The notes below the pieces were generated by a model. It was not told where the DNA came from and did no database searches. It was given only the letters and a program-made list of their open reading frames with translations. 54,922 nucleotides of DNA from contig CALMFM010000084.1 of the NCBI GenBank assembly GCA_937862575.1, positions 1 to 54,922 of the forward strand, in the 5' to 3' direction. Positions 9,910 through 18,785 of the stretch are shown here, piece after piece. The first letter of the stretch is position 1. Each line of letters begins with the position of its first letter. The position numbers were made by a program, and so were the translations under genes. The stretch comes from an uncultured Bacillota bacterium (lineage in GTDB: Bacteria > Bacillota_I > Bacilli_A > Izemoplasmatales > Hujiaoplasmataceae).

Positions 9910-9920
9910 GAAAAAAATCT

Positions 9921-9953
9921 AGGTTAACCATATATATGGTTTCCTTTTTTTTT
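9921..9953 (+). terminator. Intrinsic terminator
   Basis: AGGTTAACCAT-ATAT-ATGGTTTCCT hairpin (small internal asymmetry) followed by T9. Confidence 0.6.
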
Positions 9954-10005
9954 CTAATTTTTTAGTTATGAAAGATTTTTACACCAGAAAGGACAGACAC
10001 ATTTT

Positions 10006-11778
10006 ATGTTTAGAAAAGGAATTTTAATATTCGCCGGAATAATACTGGCGGCTTTTACGGTATCATGCGGGGGAGACACAACTACTACACCAATTACTAC
10101 CGCTCAAACAACTGAAGAAACAACGATTTCTTCAGAAATATCCTATATATTACCCGACTTAACCGGAATGAGTGACAGCGAAATAGAAACAGCACTTAAT
10201 GAATTGGGTATAGATTTTGAATTCAGATATGAAACAAACACCGAAATCGACGAAGATGTTTTTATCAGGTACGGCGGAGAAGATACAATTGGATCTTCGA
10301 TATCAGATGGACATGTTGTAGTAGTGTTTATTTCAACTCATAGACTTGTTTTACCTGATTTATCCGGAATGACTCAATTGCAGATTATATTAGCAATGAA
10401 TTCAGCTCAAATTTCCAACTATGTAATTGAAATAGTAACTGATAACACCATTCCCGATCAAACCTTCAGCGGTTATGGGGACGGGTTAGAAGCCGGAGAT
10501 ACAGTGCCTTCGATATTTACAGTAACTGTTTATTTAGGCTTTAATTCGGAAACATTACCTGATTTGACAGGTATGATGGTCGAGGAAATAATAGAGACTT
10601 TGGATGATTTAAATATTGCATATCAATTTAGTTATGTTGTAGACGATAATTATCCTGAAGACAGTTTCGCTGGTTATGTAGACGCAAACATAGGTGATTT
10701 CTATGAAGGCGGCACTATTTCAATTAACCTATATCAAAATACATTCACTTCACTAGAGACAAGTTTGATAATATCAAAATATGTTGATGGAGGAGATTAT
10801 ACATCAGATTTGGCTATCGAAATATACAACCCTACTACAGTAGCCATCGACTTATCTGATTATCATTTAACAATTTATACAAACGGAACTTATACTATTT
10901 CATACACAATTCAATTTAATTCGGTAGAATTACAACCGGGAGAAACATATGTTGTAGCTAATTCCGCGGCCAATGCCAATATATTATCCAAAGCTGATCA
11001 AACAACAACTGACCTTGTGTTTGACGGAAATGACACAATCCAATTGTGCTTTGAAAATGGAACTTATATTGATACAATCTATAATTTAGGCGACCGAGAC
11101 TTTGTTATGGATAATGAAGTGTTTATTAGAGATGAAAGTGTTGTTGTGGGAACAAGAACATATACCTTCTCGCAATGGCACGGGTTTATTCCCACTTATG
11201 TTGAAGCTTTGGGAACACACCCGCTGACAATAAATTATGAAATACCTTTTACATTGATTAATAGACCATTTGATGATCCTTTAGGTGGTATGGATGCGGT
11301 TACTTTGGTTTATATCAACGATGGAGATACGGCATCATTCACACCAGGGTTCCTTAATGATGAAAGAGTTAGATTTATTGGAGTAGATACTCCAGAAACA
11401 TTTCCTTATGTAGACGCATGGGGACTGGAAGCTAAAGCTTATACAACGTTGATATTGAATAGCGCTGTGAACATTTATATTCAAAGCGATCCTGACGTGG
11501 GAACAACAGACACTTATGGAAGACACCTAGGATTGATTTGGGTGGATTTGGGAACAAACATCTTAACAATAGACATTCTTAGCAGCACAGGCGAAGTTAT
11601 GCGTACTGAGGTGTTGACGGGATGGATTCTGCTCAATTATCATTTGGTTTTAAATGGATATTCATATAACTATTATGGGGAAGATTCATCGCTTATTATG
11701 AGTGACAGATATATTTATCGCTGGTTCCAAGAAGCCGAAAGATACGCAACCATTAATGGATTAGGCGTACACGAATAA
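10006..11778 (+). CDS. Lipoprotein with three PASTA-like repeats, lamin-tail domain and C-terminal staphylococcal nuclease (SNase) domain
   Basis: Lipobox TVSC-GGD; three LPDLTGM-type repeats; LIISKYVDGGDYTSDLAIEIYNPT LTD; SNase signature INDGDT, RVRFIGVDTPET, WGLEAKAY, DTYGRHLGLIW. Confidence 0.85.
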   Translation: MFRKGILIFAGIILAAFTVSCGGDTTTTPITTAQTTEETTISSEISYILPDLTGMSDSEIETALNELGIDFEFRYETNTEIDEDVFIRYGGEDTIGSSISDGHVVVVFISTHRLVLPDLSGMTQLQIILAMNSAQISNYVIEIVTDNTIPDQTFSGYGDGLEAGDTVPSIFTVTVYLGFNSETLPDLTGMMVEEIIETLDDLNIAYQFSYVVDDNYPEDSFAGYVDANIGDFYEGGTISINLYQNTFTSLETSLIISKYVDGGDYTSDLAIEIYNPTTVAIDLSDYHLTIYTNGTYTISYTIQFNSVELQPGETYVVANSAANANILSKADQTTTDLVFDGNDTIQLCFENGTYIDTIYNLGDRDFVMDNEVFIRDESVVVGTRTYTFSQWHGFIPTYVEALGTHPLTINYEIPFTLINRPFDDPLGGMDAVTLVYINDGDTASFTPGFLNDERVRFIGVDTPETFPYVDAWGLEAKAYTTLILNSAVNIYIQSDPDVGTTDTYGRHLGLIWVDLGTNILTIDILSSTGEVMRTEVLTGWILLNYHLVLNGYSYNYYGEDSSLIMSDRYIYRWFQEAERYATINGLGVHE

Positions 11779-12551
11779 TGAGAGTATTTGGGAGATTCCT
11801 TTATGCGTTAATCATGGTGGGGTTCTTTCTGTTGGCTTTTACCTATTCACGTGATTTAATGCAGACAAAATATCTCGAGGACGTATTCGGAGCTTCGCTT
11901 ACCGATACCGATTCGGAATATCCGGAATTCTATTATTTCTATACTTCAATACCGAATTATCACAAGACAGAACCGATTATTTTTATTGACCAAAGCGGTT
12001 ACCAAATAAGAGGATATGAAGTTCTAATTGCTGAAATCAACAATGATAACCAATTGGTACTGACCGAAGCTGTCTACATGATAATTTATAGCGGAACTGA
12101 AGACCTTTCACAAGTCGGCGGGATGTATCTAGCCGATGATACCGATACAAACACAAAAGTCATCCTGATACAAAGGTTCAAAACATTAAACATAATCAAC
12201 GGTATCAATGATGAAGGCACAGTTTATTTAGCCAAAGATAGTTTCTTTGAAAATGAATATACACGTCTTGTTTTGATAAACAAGTCAAGTGAGACATTGG
12301 TTGATGCGCCTTTCACTTTAAGCGAATCGGACTTCACAATCAAAGATTTTGTCCAGACATTCTATGATGATAACGGATATTTACCTACTATTGATGATTT
12401 GGATGGATTATCGGGGAATAACATTTTCCCTAACAAACCCCATGTGGCTGACGATTATGTCTATATCTTCTACATCGGCATGGGAATTTACTTTACGGTA
12501 TTAATATTTATGACATACATAATTTTTTTCAGAAAGAGGAGACATTACTAG
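11778..12551 (+). CDS. Hypothetical membrane protein with N- and C-terminal TM segments and a large extracytoplasmic domain
   Basis: ATG overlaps TAA of upstream gene; TM near residues 7-20 and 225-250. Confidence 0.7.
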   Translation: MRVFGRFLYALIMVGFFLLAFTYSRDLMQTKYLEDVFGASLTDTDSEYPEFYYFYTSIPNYHKTEPIIFIDQSGYQIRGYEVLIAEINNDNQLVLTEAVYMIIYSGTEDLSQVGGMYLADDTDTNTKVILIQRFKTLNIINGINDEGTVYLAKDSFFENEYTRLVLINKSSETLVDAPFTLSESDFTIKDFVQTFYDDNGYLPTIDDLDGLSGNNIFPNKPHVADDYVYIFYIGMGIYFTVLIFMTYIIFFRKRRHY

Positions 12552-12590
12552 CATGAAGACATGCACCCAAGTTTTTAGGAGGATAATTCA

Positions 12591-13652
12591 ATGGAATTAA
12601 GATTAGAGAATCTAACCAAAATTTTCACAAACAAGACCGGAATCGAAACGACAGCGGTCGACAAACTAGACATCACAATCGAATCCGGAAAATTGGTCGG
12701 ACTTCTTGGTCCGTCCGGTTGTGGAAAATCGACGACACTTTTCATGATTGCTGGATTGGTAAAACCGACATCAGGAAAGATTTTCTTCGGAGATGACGAT
12801 GTTACCAAACTTGCACCGGAAAAGAGAGGCATCGGCTTGGTTTTCCAGAACTATGCGCTCTATCCGCATATGACAGTTTATCAAAACATCCTTTTCCCTT
12901 TGGAGAACATGGATGTTCCTCGCGATGAAGCTATTACTAGAGTAAAAGAGATGGCTAATTTGGTCGGTATTGGTAATCTGTTAGACAGAAAACCATCACA
13001 GTTATCGGGTGGTCAGCAACAACGTGTTGCAATTGCCAGAGCATTGGTCAAGAAACCAAAAGTATTGTTGCTGGATGAGCCGTTATCAAATCTGGATGCC
13101 AGATTGAGACTGCAGATGCGTGAAGAGATTAAACGTATCCAAAGAGAAATCGGCATCACGACAATCTTCGTTACACATGACCAAGAAGAAGCGATGAGTA
13201 TTTCCGATAAAATGGTAGTACTTGATTTTGGCAAGGAACAACAATATGACGCTCCACAAGAAATGTACAACAGTCCAGATAACCTGTTTGTAGCCAAGTT
13301 CCTAGGGAATCCGCCTATCAACACGTTTGAAGCGGAAGTCAAAAAAGGTTATTTGACAATCAATGACAAGAAATTCATGAAAGTTGATTTGCCTGATGCA
13401 CTTTATGATATCGGTATGAGACCGGAAAACTTCAGAGTTGCCGAAGAAGGCGGATTTGAAGTCGATATACACAATATTTTCCATATCGGTAGAGATACGA
13501 TGATTCACTTTGAATTCAATGGTAAAAACTTGAGAGCTTTGGTTGATTCCGATGATATCTCTCATGGCCAGAAGAAGGTCAAACTGACAATCAAGAGCGA
13601 AAGAGTATATATCTTCGATAAGGAGACTGGGCTGGTAACCAATCATGGCTGA
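12591..13652 (+). CDS. Sugar-type ABC transporter ATP-binding protein (MalK/UgpC family)
   Basis: GPSGCGKSTTLFMIAGL, LSGGQQQRVAIARALVKKPKVLLLDEPLSNLDA, regulatory C-terminus. Confidence 0.95.
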   Translation: MELRLENLTKIFTNKTGIETTAVDKLDITIESGKLVGLLGPSGCGKSTTLFMIAGLVKPTSGKIFFGDDDVTKLAPEKRGIGLVFQNYALYPHMTVYQNILFPLENMDVPRDEAITRVKEMANLVGIGNLLDRKPSQLSGGQQQRVAIARALVKKPKVLLLDEPLSNLDARLRLQMREEIKRIQREIGITTIFVTHDQEEAMSISDKMVVLDFGKEQQYDAPQEMYNSPDNLFVAKFLGNPPINTFEAEVKKGYLTINDKKFMKVDLPDALYDIGMRPENFRVAEEGGFEVDIHNIFHIGRDTMIHFEFNGKNLRALVDSDDISHGQKKVKLTIKSERVYIFDKETGLVTNHG

Positions 13653-14727
13653 TTTTATTAAAAACGTCAAAGGTTTTTTCAATAAGGTCGGTACAGCCAT
13701 CAAAAAATTCTTCTGGGATGTCAGAAGAAAAATAAACAATGTCAGAAGAAGAATAAGCAACTTTCTAGATAAGCACAATCTGAACTTCGCAAATAAGTTT
13801 CCAGGTTGGGCAAAAGCGCTAATCTATCTTTCGCCAGCGCTGATAGTGCTTGTCATCTTCACTTTCTATCCGATTATAAACTCGTTCGCATTGGTAGTTT
13901 ATCAAAATTACAACATGACGAACGATACAATTACCGGATATACCATTTTCGGAAACTTCTTGACGGTCATCACCGATGAATCATTCATCGTTCCGGCTTC
14001 ACATACCGGTTCTAGTGCGGTCATCAACACATTGATTATCGTCTTCATCAGTGTTCCGATTTCGGTTCTGTTGGCATTGTTCATTGCGGCGGCTTTGAAC
14101 TCCATCAAACCTTTGAAGAACTTTTTCCAAACAATTTATTTCTTGCCTTATGTAACAAACACCATCGCTATCGGTTTGGTATTTGCATATATGTTTAAGA
14201 CCGAAGGCGGTTTGGTCAATCAATTCCTGAGTCTGTTCGGTATGGATACTGAAGGGTTATCCTGGGTTGAAAGCGGCGCTGTATATTGGCGCTCGATGTT
14301 TGTTTTGATATTCTATAGCATTTGGTCATCCTTGGCTTTCAAAATCATGGTCTTTTTGACCAGTATCCAAGGTATTGACAAACAATATTATCAAGCAGCG
14401 GCTATTGATGCTACACCGAGAAACAGAATATTTTCGAAGATAACGGTTCCATTGATTTCACCGATGATTTTCTATATTCTCGTAACGTCTGTAATCGGAG
14501 CTTTCAAGATTTATAATGCGATTGTGGCATTGTTCGGTGTAACCGGTCAGCCAGCGGGTGTAGACTACAACCTGCAATCAATCGTCATGTATATTTATAA
14601 GTTCATCGACGGTAGCAACGCCGGAAATCTTTCCGTGGCAGCCGCAGGCTCCTTGATCCTGTTTGCGATCATTCTGGTCCTAACTTTGGTCCAGATGCAG
14701 GTCAGCAAAAAACGGGTTCATTACTAG
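13645..14727 (+). CDS. ABC transporter permease (MalF/UgpA type) with basic N-terminal extension
   Basis: EAA-like loop QAAAIDATPRNRIFSKITVPLISPM, multiple TMs. Confidence 0.92.
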   Translation: MADFIKNVKGFFNKVGTAIKKFFWDVRRKINNVRRRISNFLDKHNLNFANKFPGWAKALIYLSPALIVLVIFTFYPIINSFALVVYQNYNMTNDTITGYTIFGNFLTVITDESFIVPASHTGSSAVINTLIIVFISVPISVLLALFIAAALNSIKPLKNFFQTIYFLPYVTNTIAIGLVFAYMFKTEGGLVNQFLSLFGMDTEGLSWVESGAVYWRSMFVLIFYSIWSSLAFKIMVFLTSIQGIDKQYYQAAAIDATPRNRIFSKITVPLISPMIFYILVTSVIGAFKIYNAIVALFGVTGQPAGVDYNLQSIVMYIYKFIDGSNAGNLSVAAAGSLILFAIILVLTLVQMQVSKKRVHY

Positions 14728-14742
14728 GAAGGGGGTTGCAAA

Positions 14743-16200
14743 ATGGAAAAAAATCTATTTTTGAAATCAAACAAGATTGAAAAGACCACACTATTTTTTG
14801 ACTTCCTGGCTTTAGCCTTATACATTTACGTTTTCTTCGGACTATTTAGTATGCTAGCTTTACCGGAAATAGTTGACGGGCGCATGCGTTTGGATACTCT
14901 CCAATTCATGTTACCGGTTTACAAACTGTTAAATATTACTTTTGACAAGTATACGATGAACACAATGATCACTTTGGATGTATTGTTCATGTTGGTTGCA
15001 ATGCCGATGCTTGTCACAAACATAAAAAAACTGAAAACCAGAACTATCTATGAGATTGATTCTTATACAGCAAGCGCCAAATTTATCCAAGGGATTATAA
15101 ACCTATTTTCATTGAATATAGTGAGTGCCGTATTGAGAATCTATAACATGTTTGTGTTAGTTAAATTTGTTAAGGGATATAATGCTAAACAGTTTTTCAA
15201 GAGCATAATTCCGGCAATAAAAGCGAAGTTTAAACAATGGACCACCAAGAAAGAAAAAATCGACGAGTCACAACTGGATGAGTATTCGATTTCTATTAAA
15301 AAGAGTATTCGACGACAAACAGCAGTTTCAGCCATGAGAATTTTATTCACATACCTGTTCTTGATTGTTATGGCGTTGATTATCATTATTCCATTCTACT
15401 GGATGTTGATTACTTCCTTGAAAGATTTCTCTGGATCTACTTCTACAAACCCGGCATTCTTTATTAATATTTCACAGATGAACTGGGTTAACTATAAAGT
15501 AGTTCTGACCGAAATGAATTTCGGATTGTACATCAAAAACACAGTAATAGTAGCTATATTCTCAACAGCGGGAACGGTTGTCACAACTATATTGGCTGCG
15601 TATGCATTCGCCAGAATCGAATTCAAAGGTAGAGAAGTGTTGTTCTCAATCCTGATTATGACAATGATGATTCCTGGAGAACTTTACATTATCACCAACT
15701 TCATTACTGTAAGTAAGAACGGATTTGGATGGGTTGGTATGCCAACGGGAGAAAACAATTACTTCTTAGCAATGATAATTCCGTTCGTAACTAGCATTTC
15801 CTACATATTCTTCTTGAGGCAAAACTTCAAGCAGATTCCGGAATCGCTATATAAAGCAGCTAGAGTTGATGGTTGCAGCGACTTCAAGTATTTGATGAGA
15901 GTTATGGTTCCGATTGCGAGCCCAACTATTTTCACAATTACCATTCTCCATATATTCAGTTCTTGGAACGCTTATATCTGGCCAAGAATCATTACTGGAG
16001 TAGGCGGTTTGGAAGGTCAACAATATTGGCTTATATCAAATGCCTTGCGAGATACCGCATTCGTTCTTGACAACGGACGAGTCATGTATAACTTGCAAAT
16101 CGCAGCGAGCGCCTTGGTTACGGTGCCTCTGCTTATAATCTTCTTCATGTTCCGCAAGTACATCATGAACGGTATCGGCCGAAGCGGAACGAAAGGTTGA
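14743..16200 (+). CDS. ABC transporter permease (MalG/UgpE type) with about 200-aa N-terminal extension
   Basis: EAA loop YKAARVDGCSDFKYLMRVMVPIASPT; core begins about FTYLFLIVMALIIIIPFYWMLITSLK. Confidence 0.92.
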   Translation: MEKNLFLKSNKIEKTTLFFDFLALALYIYVFFGLFSMLALPEIVDGRMRLDTLQFMLPVYKLLNITFDKYTMNTMITLDVLFMLVAMPMLVTNIKKLKTRTIYEIDSYTASAKFIQGIINLFSLNIVSAVLRIYNMFVLVKFVKGYNAKQFFKSIIPAIKAKFKQWTTKKEKIDESQLDEYSISIKKSIRRQTAVSAMRILFTYLFLIVMALIIIIPFYWMLITSLKDFSGSTSTNPAFFINISQMNWVNYKVVLTEMNFGLYIKNTVIVAIFSTAGTVVTTILAAYAFARIEFKGREVLFSILIMTMMIPGELYIITNFITVSKNGFGWVGMPTGENNYFLAMIIPFVTSISYIFFLRQNFKQIPESLYKAARVDGCSDFKYLMRVMVPIASPTIFTITILHIFSSWNAYIWPRIITGVGGLEGQQYWLISNALRDTAFVLDNGRVMYNLQIAASALVTVPLLIIFFMFRKYIMNGIGRSGTKG

Positions 16201-16214
16201 TGGGGGTAATCGAG

Positions 16215-16763
16215 ATGAAAATAAAAAGATTATTGACATTAATGTTATTAGGAGTTCTTTCAATGACTTTGATGGGATGCCCATCGATTCAAAACTCCGT
16301 TCCTGAATTCGCTCAGATGGTAGACGGACAATTGGAAGATATCAACCACGTTTATTATGATTATTATAGAGGATCGGACTTCCATCCGGATTTAATGGTG
16401 CAGGATTTGGTAGCTAACTATGGATTGATGGCTATTGATTACGACCAATCACAAGTAATTTGGGGAAGAACCAGAGATTACTTTGATATTTCTGATCAAA
16501 TTGAAGTTACATCATTCTACGCTGTCTGGTCAGACGGCGAAGACGCCAATGAAGATGGAAACATTGATGAACTCGATGAAGAATTCTACGGTACAATCAA
16601 ATTGGACGATGATGGCAACAAAATATATGACGCAGGTAAGATAATGTTGGTTGAGTTGATTTTACCTGTCGGCCAAACAGTAAATTTCACTTTGAAAATC
16701 TATGATAGCGAAGGAGCTTCCACAGAATTATCCGGAACAATCCGGATAAATGCGGCAGCATAA
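16215..16763 (+). CDS. Small lipoprotein with EF-hand-like loop, embedded in ABC transporter operon
   Basis: Signal peptide with lipobox TLMGC; DANEDGNIDELDE segment; start moved from 16197 to the ATG after GAG-type SD. Confidence 0.7.
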   Translation: MKIKRLLTLMLLGVLSMTLMGCPSIQNSVPEFAQMVDGQLEDINHVYYDYYRGSDFHPDLMVQDLVANYGLMAIDYDQSQVIWGRTRDYFDISDQIEVTSFYAVWSDGEDANEDGNIDELDEEFYGTIKLDDDGNKIYDAGKIMLVELILPVGQTVNFTLKIYDSEGASTELSGTIRINAAA

Positions 16764-16832
16764 TTCCAATTTACCGAAATTTTATAATTTTTATTGGTTA
16801 AAATATATTATAATAGTATTAGATAATAATAT

Positions 16833-16853
16833 TTGACAAATACGTCAAGGAGG
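16833..16853 (+). promoter_or_regulatory. Short inverted repeat abutting the SD of the solute-binding protein gene
   Basis: TTGAC-AAATAC-GTCAA immediately followed by GGAGG. Confidence 0.35.
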
Positions 16854-16859
16854 AAAAAG

Positions 16860-18722
16860 ATGAGAAAACTATTAAGTTTGTTTTTACTTGTTTTTCTTGC
16901 TTTTGCAGTAGTTGGGTGTGGAGGAGACCTCACTACATTGTTGACAACAGACGCAACAACTGAACAAAGCACAGAAATAACAACGGTCACTACGGGAGTG
17001 GTGACAGACCCTACATCCGAAGTAACGACGGAAAATCCTGGGGAAGACGGTGTTCCTTATTTCACTGGATTATTCACCAGACAATCATACTACATCGGAT
17101 CACAACCGCTTAACCTTTTAGCGGGAGTTAAGGCAATCGACCCTGAAGACGGAGAACTTGCTATTCAATTGCTTGGTGGATATTCATCCACAAGACCTGG
17201 TACTTACAGCGTATATGCAGTTGCACAGGATAGCGATGACAATATCATCAGTGAAGAAATCGTCCTTACAGTAAAGAATTTGACTAATTTCACTATTCCA
17301 ACAACATTGACTACAGATCCTATATCTATCGATTTGTGGCATTCAAACGGTACAACCGTTGAAACATCATTGTTGAAATATGCTGAGGATTTCCACGTTT
17401 TATATCCAAATATTACGGTTAATATCATCAAAAACGGTAGTAACTATGATGAATTACGTCAAAACGTAATCAACGCCATCAAAGGTGGACAGATTCCTAA
17501 TATAGTACAGAATTATCCTGACCACGTTATGGAATACATTGACAATAATGCAGTCATTTCTTTGACACCTTATATCTATAACCAGACTTGGGGATATAAT
17601 CCAGCTGTTGAAGATCAATCTTTCTTAGATATACTACTGAGTTATCGTCGGGAGAATTCACAATATACAACCGATGGCGAGTACTACTCTGTACCATTCA
17701 ACAAATCGACAGAAGTCATGATTTATAACAAGACAATGTTCGATACTTTGATTGCAGATGGTGTTATCGATGAAGTTCCTAATACTTGGCAAGGATTATT
17801 TGCTATAGCTGATGATTTAATGTTGATTAAAGACGATGCTATCGATCAAATCACCGCTAATCTGAACGCTTCAACTTTGGAATCTATCCATAAGTCTCCT
17901 GAAGAAATTCAAGCAATCAAGGATAACTTCATTCCAATCGCATATGACTCTCCTGCCAATGCATTCATTACATTGACAAGACAATGGGGCGGACTATATA
18001 CCGGAATCAACGCTCAAAGACAAGGTTTGATTCTGTTTGACAACCAAGAAGTTAGAGATATGTTAAGCTACTTCTTTGATAACAGAAACACCACCTTTAC
18101 TCTTCCAGGAGTATGGGGCATGGACTACGGCAGTGATGCTTTCAAGACGGGACAAACAGCAGTTACATTCGGTTCAACCGGTGGAGCTAGATACAACACT
18201 CCTGATATGGTTGGTGGTGAATTTGTATTCGAATTTGGTGTAATGCCAATGCCTTATAATGCTGATCTCCCTGGAGAAAGAACCGCTATCCAACAAGGTA
18301 CAAACATGTCAATAACAACTGCTGGAGACGATCAAGAAAAATTGGCTTCATGGCTGTTCTTGAAGTATTTGACCAGTGCAGAAGTTCAATTGGATTTCGC
18401 TTTGGAAACTGGATATTCACCAGTTAGATACTCTGTATATGACACACCTACGTACACACAATTCACTGATGGATTTGATACAAATGGAAACCCATTGACA
18501 GGTGAAATGTTGATGAAATCAATGGCAGCCAGAGCAGCAGCACAACAAGCTGACTTCCAATTCTATGATCAAGCTTTCGTTGGATCATCAGCAGCTAGAG
18601 CAGCTGTTGAAGTTTTGTTTGAAAGAGTAATTCTCGGTTCGCTTGAAGGAACCACAAAACAAGAAATTATTGAAAATGCAATAGCGGCTGCCAAAGCCGA
18701 GTCTGAAAGAGTCTTAACCTAA
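16860..18722 (+). CDS. ABC transporter extracellular solute-binding lipoprotein (family 1, UgpB/MalE-like) with N-terminal Ig-like domain
   Basis: Lipobox VVGC-GGD, Thr/Glu stalk, IDLWHSNGTTVETSLLKYAEDFHVLYPNITVNII and YYSVPFNKSTEVMIYNKTMFD. Confidence 0.92.
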   Translation: MRKLLSLFLLVFLAFAVVGCGGDLTTLLTTDATTEQSTEITTVTTGVVTDPTSEVTTENPGEDGVPYFTGLFTRQSYYIGSQPLNLLAGVKAIDPEDGELAIQLLGGYSSTRPGTYSVYAVAQDSDDNIISEEIVLTVKNLTNFTIPTTLTTDPISIDLWHSNGTTVETSLLKYAEDFHVLYPNITVNIIKNGSNYDELRQNVINAIKGGQIPNIVQNYPDHVMEYIDNNAVISLTPYIYNQTWGYNPAVEDQSFLDILLSYRRENSQYTTDGEYYSVPFNKSTEVMIYNKTMFDTLIADGVIDEVPNTWQGLFAIADDLMLIKDDAIDQITANLNASTLESIHKSPEEIQAIKDNFIPIAYDSPANAFITLTRQWGGLYTGINAQRQGLILFDNQEVRDMLSYFFDNRNTTFTLPGVWGMDYGSDAFKTGQTAVTFGSTGGARYNTPDMVGGEFVFEFGVMPMPYNADLPGERTAIQQGTNMSITTAGDDQEKLASWLFLKYLTSAEVQLDFALETGYSPVRYSVYDTPTYTQFTDGFDTNGNPLTGEMLMKSMAARAAAQQADFQFYDQAFVGSSAARAAVEVLFERVILGSLEGTTKQEIIENAIAAAKAESERVLT

Positions 18723-18785
18723 TCAAATGCATTAGATTAATGATTATGATTAATTTAAAAATATAAATTTTATAAGGAGGACAAA

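Noticed and set aside
18723-18785. GATTAAT/GATTAT/GATTAAT short direct repeats before the 1282-aa lipoprotein gene
   Set aside because: Very short AT-rich repeats; not convincing as an element without conservation data.
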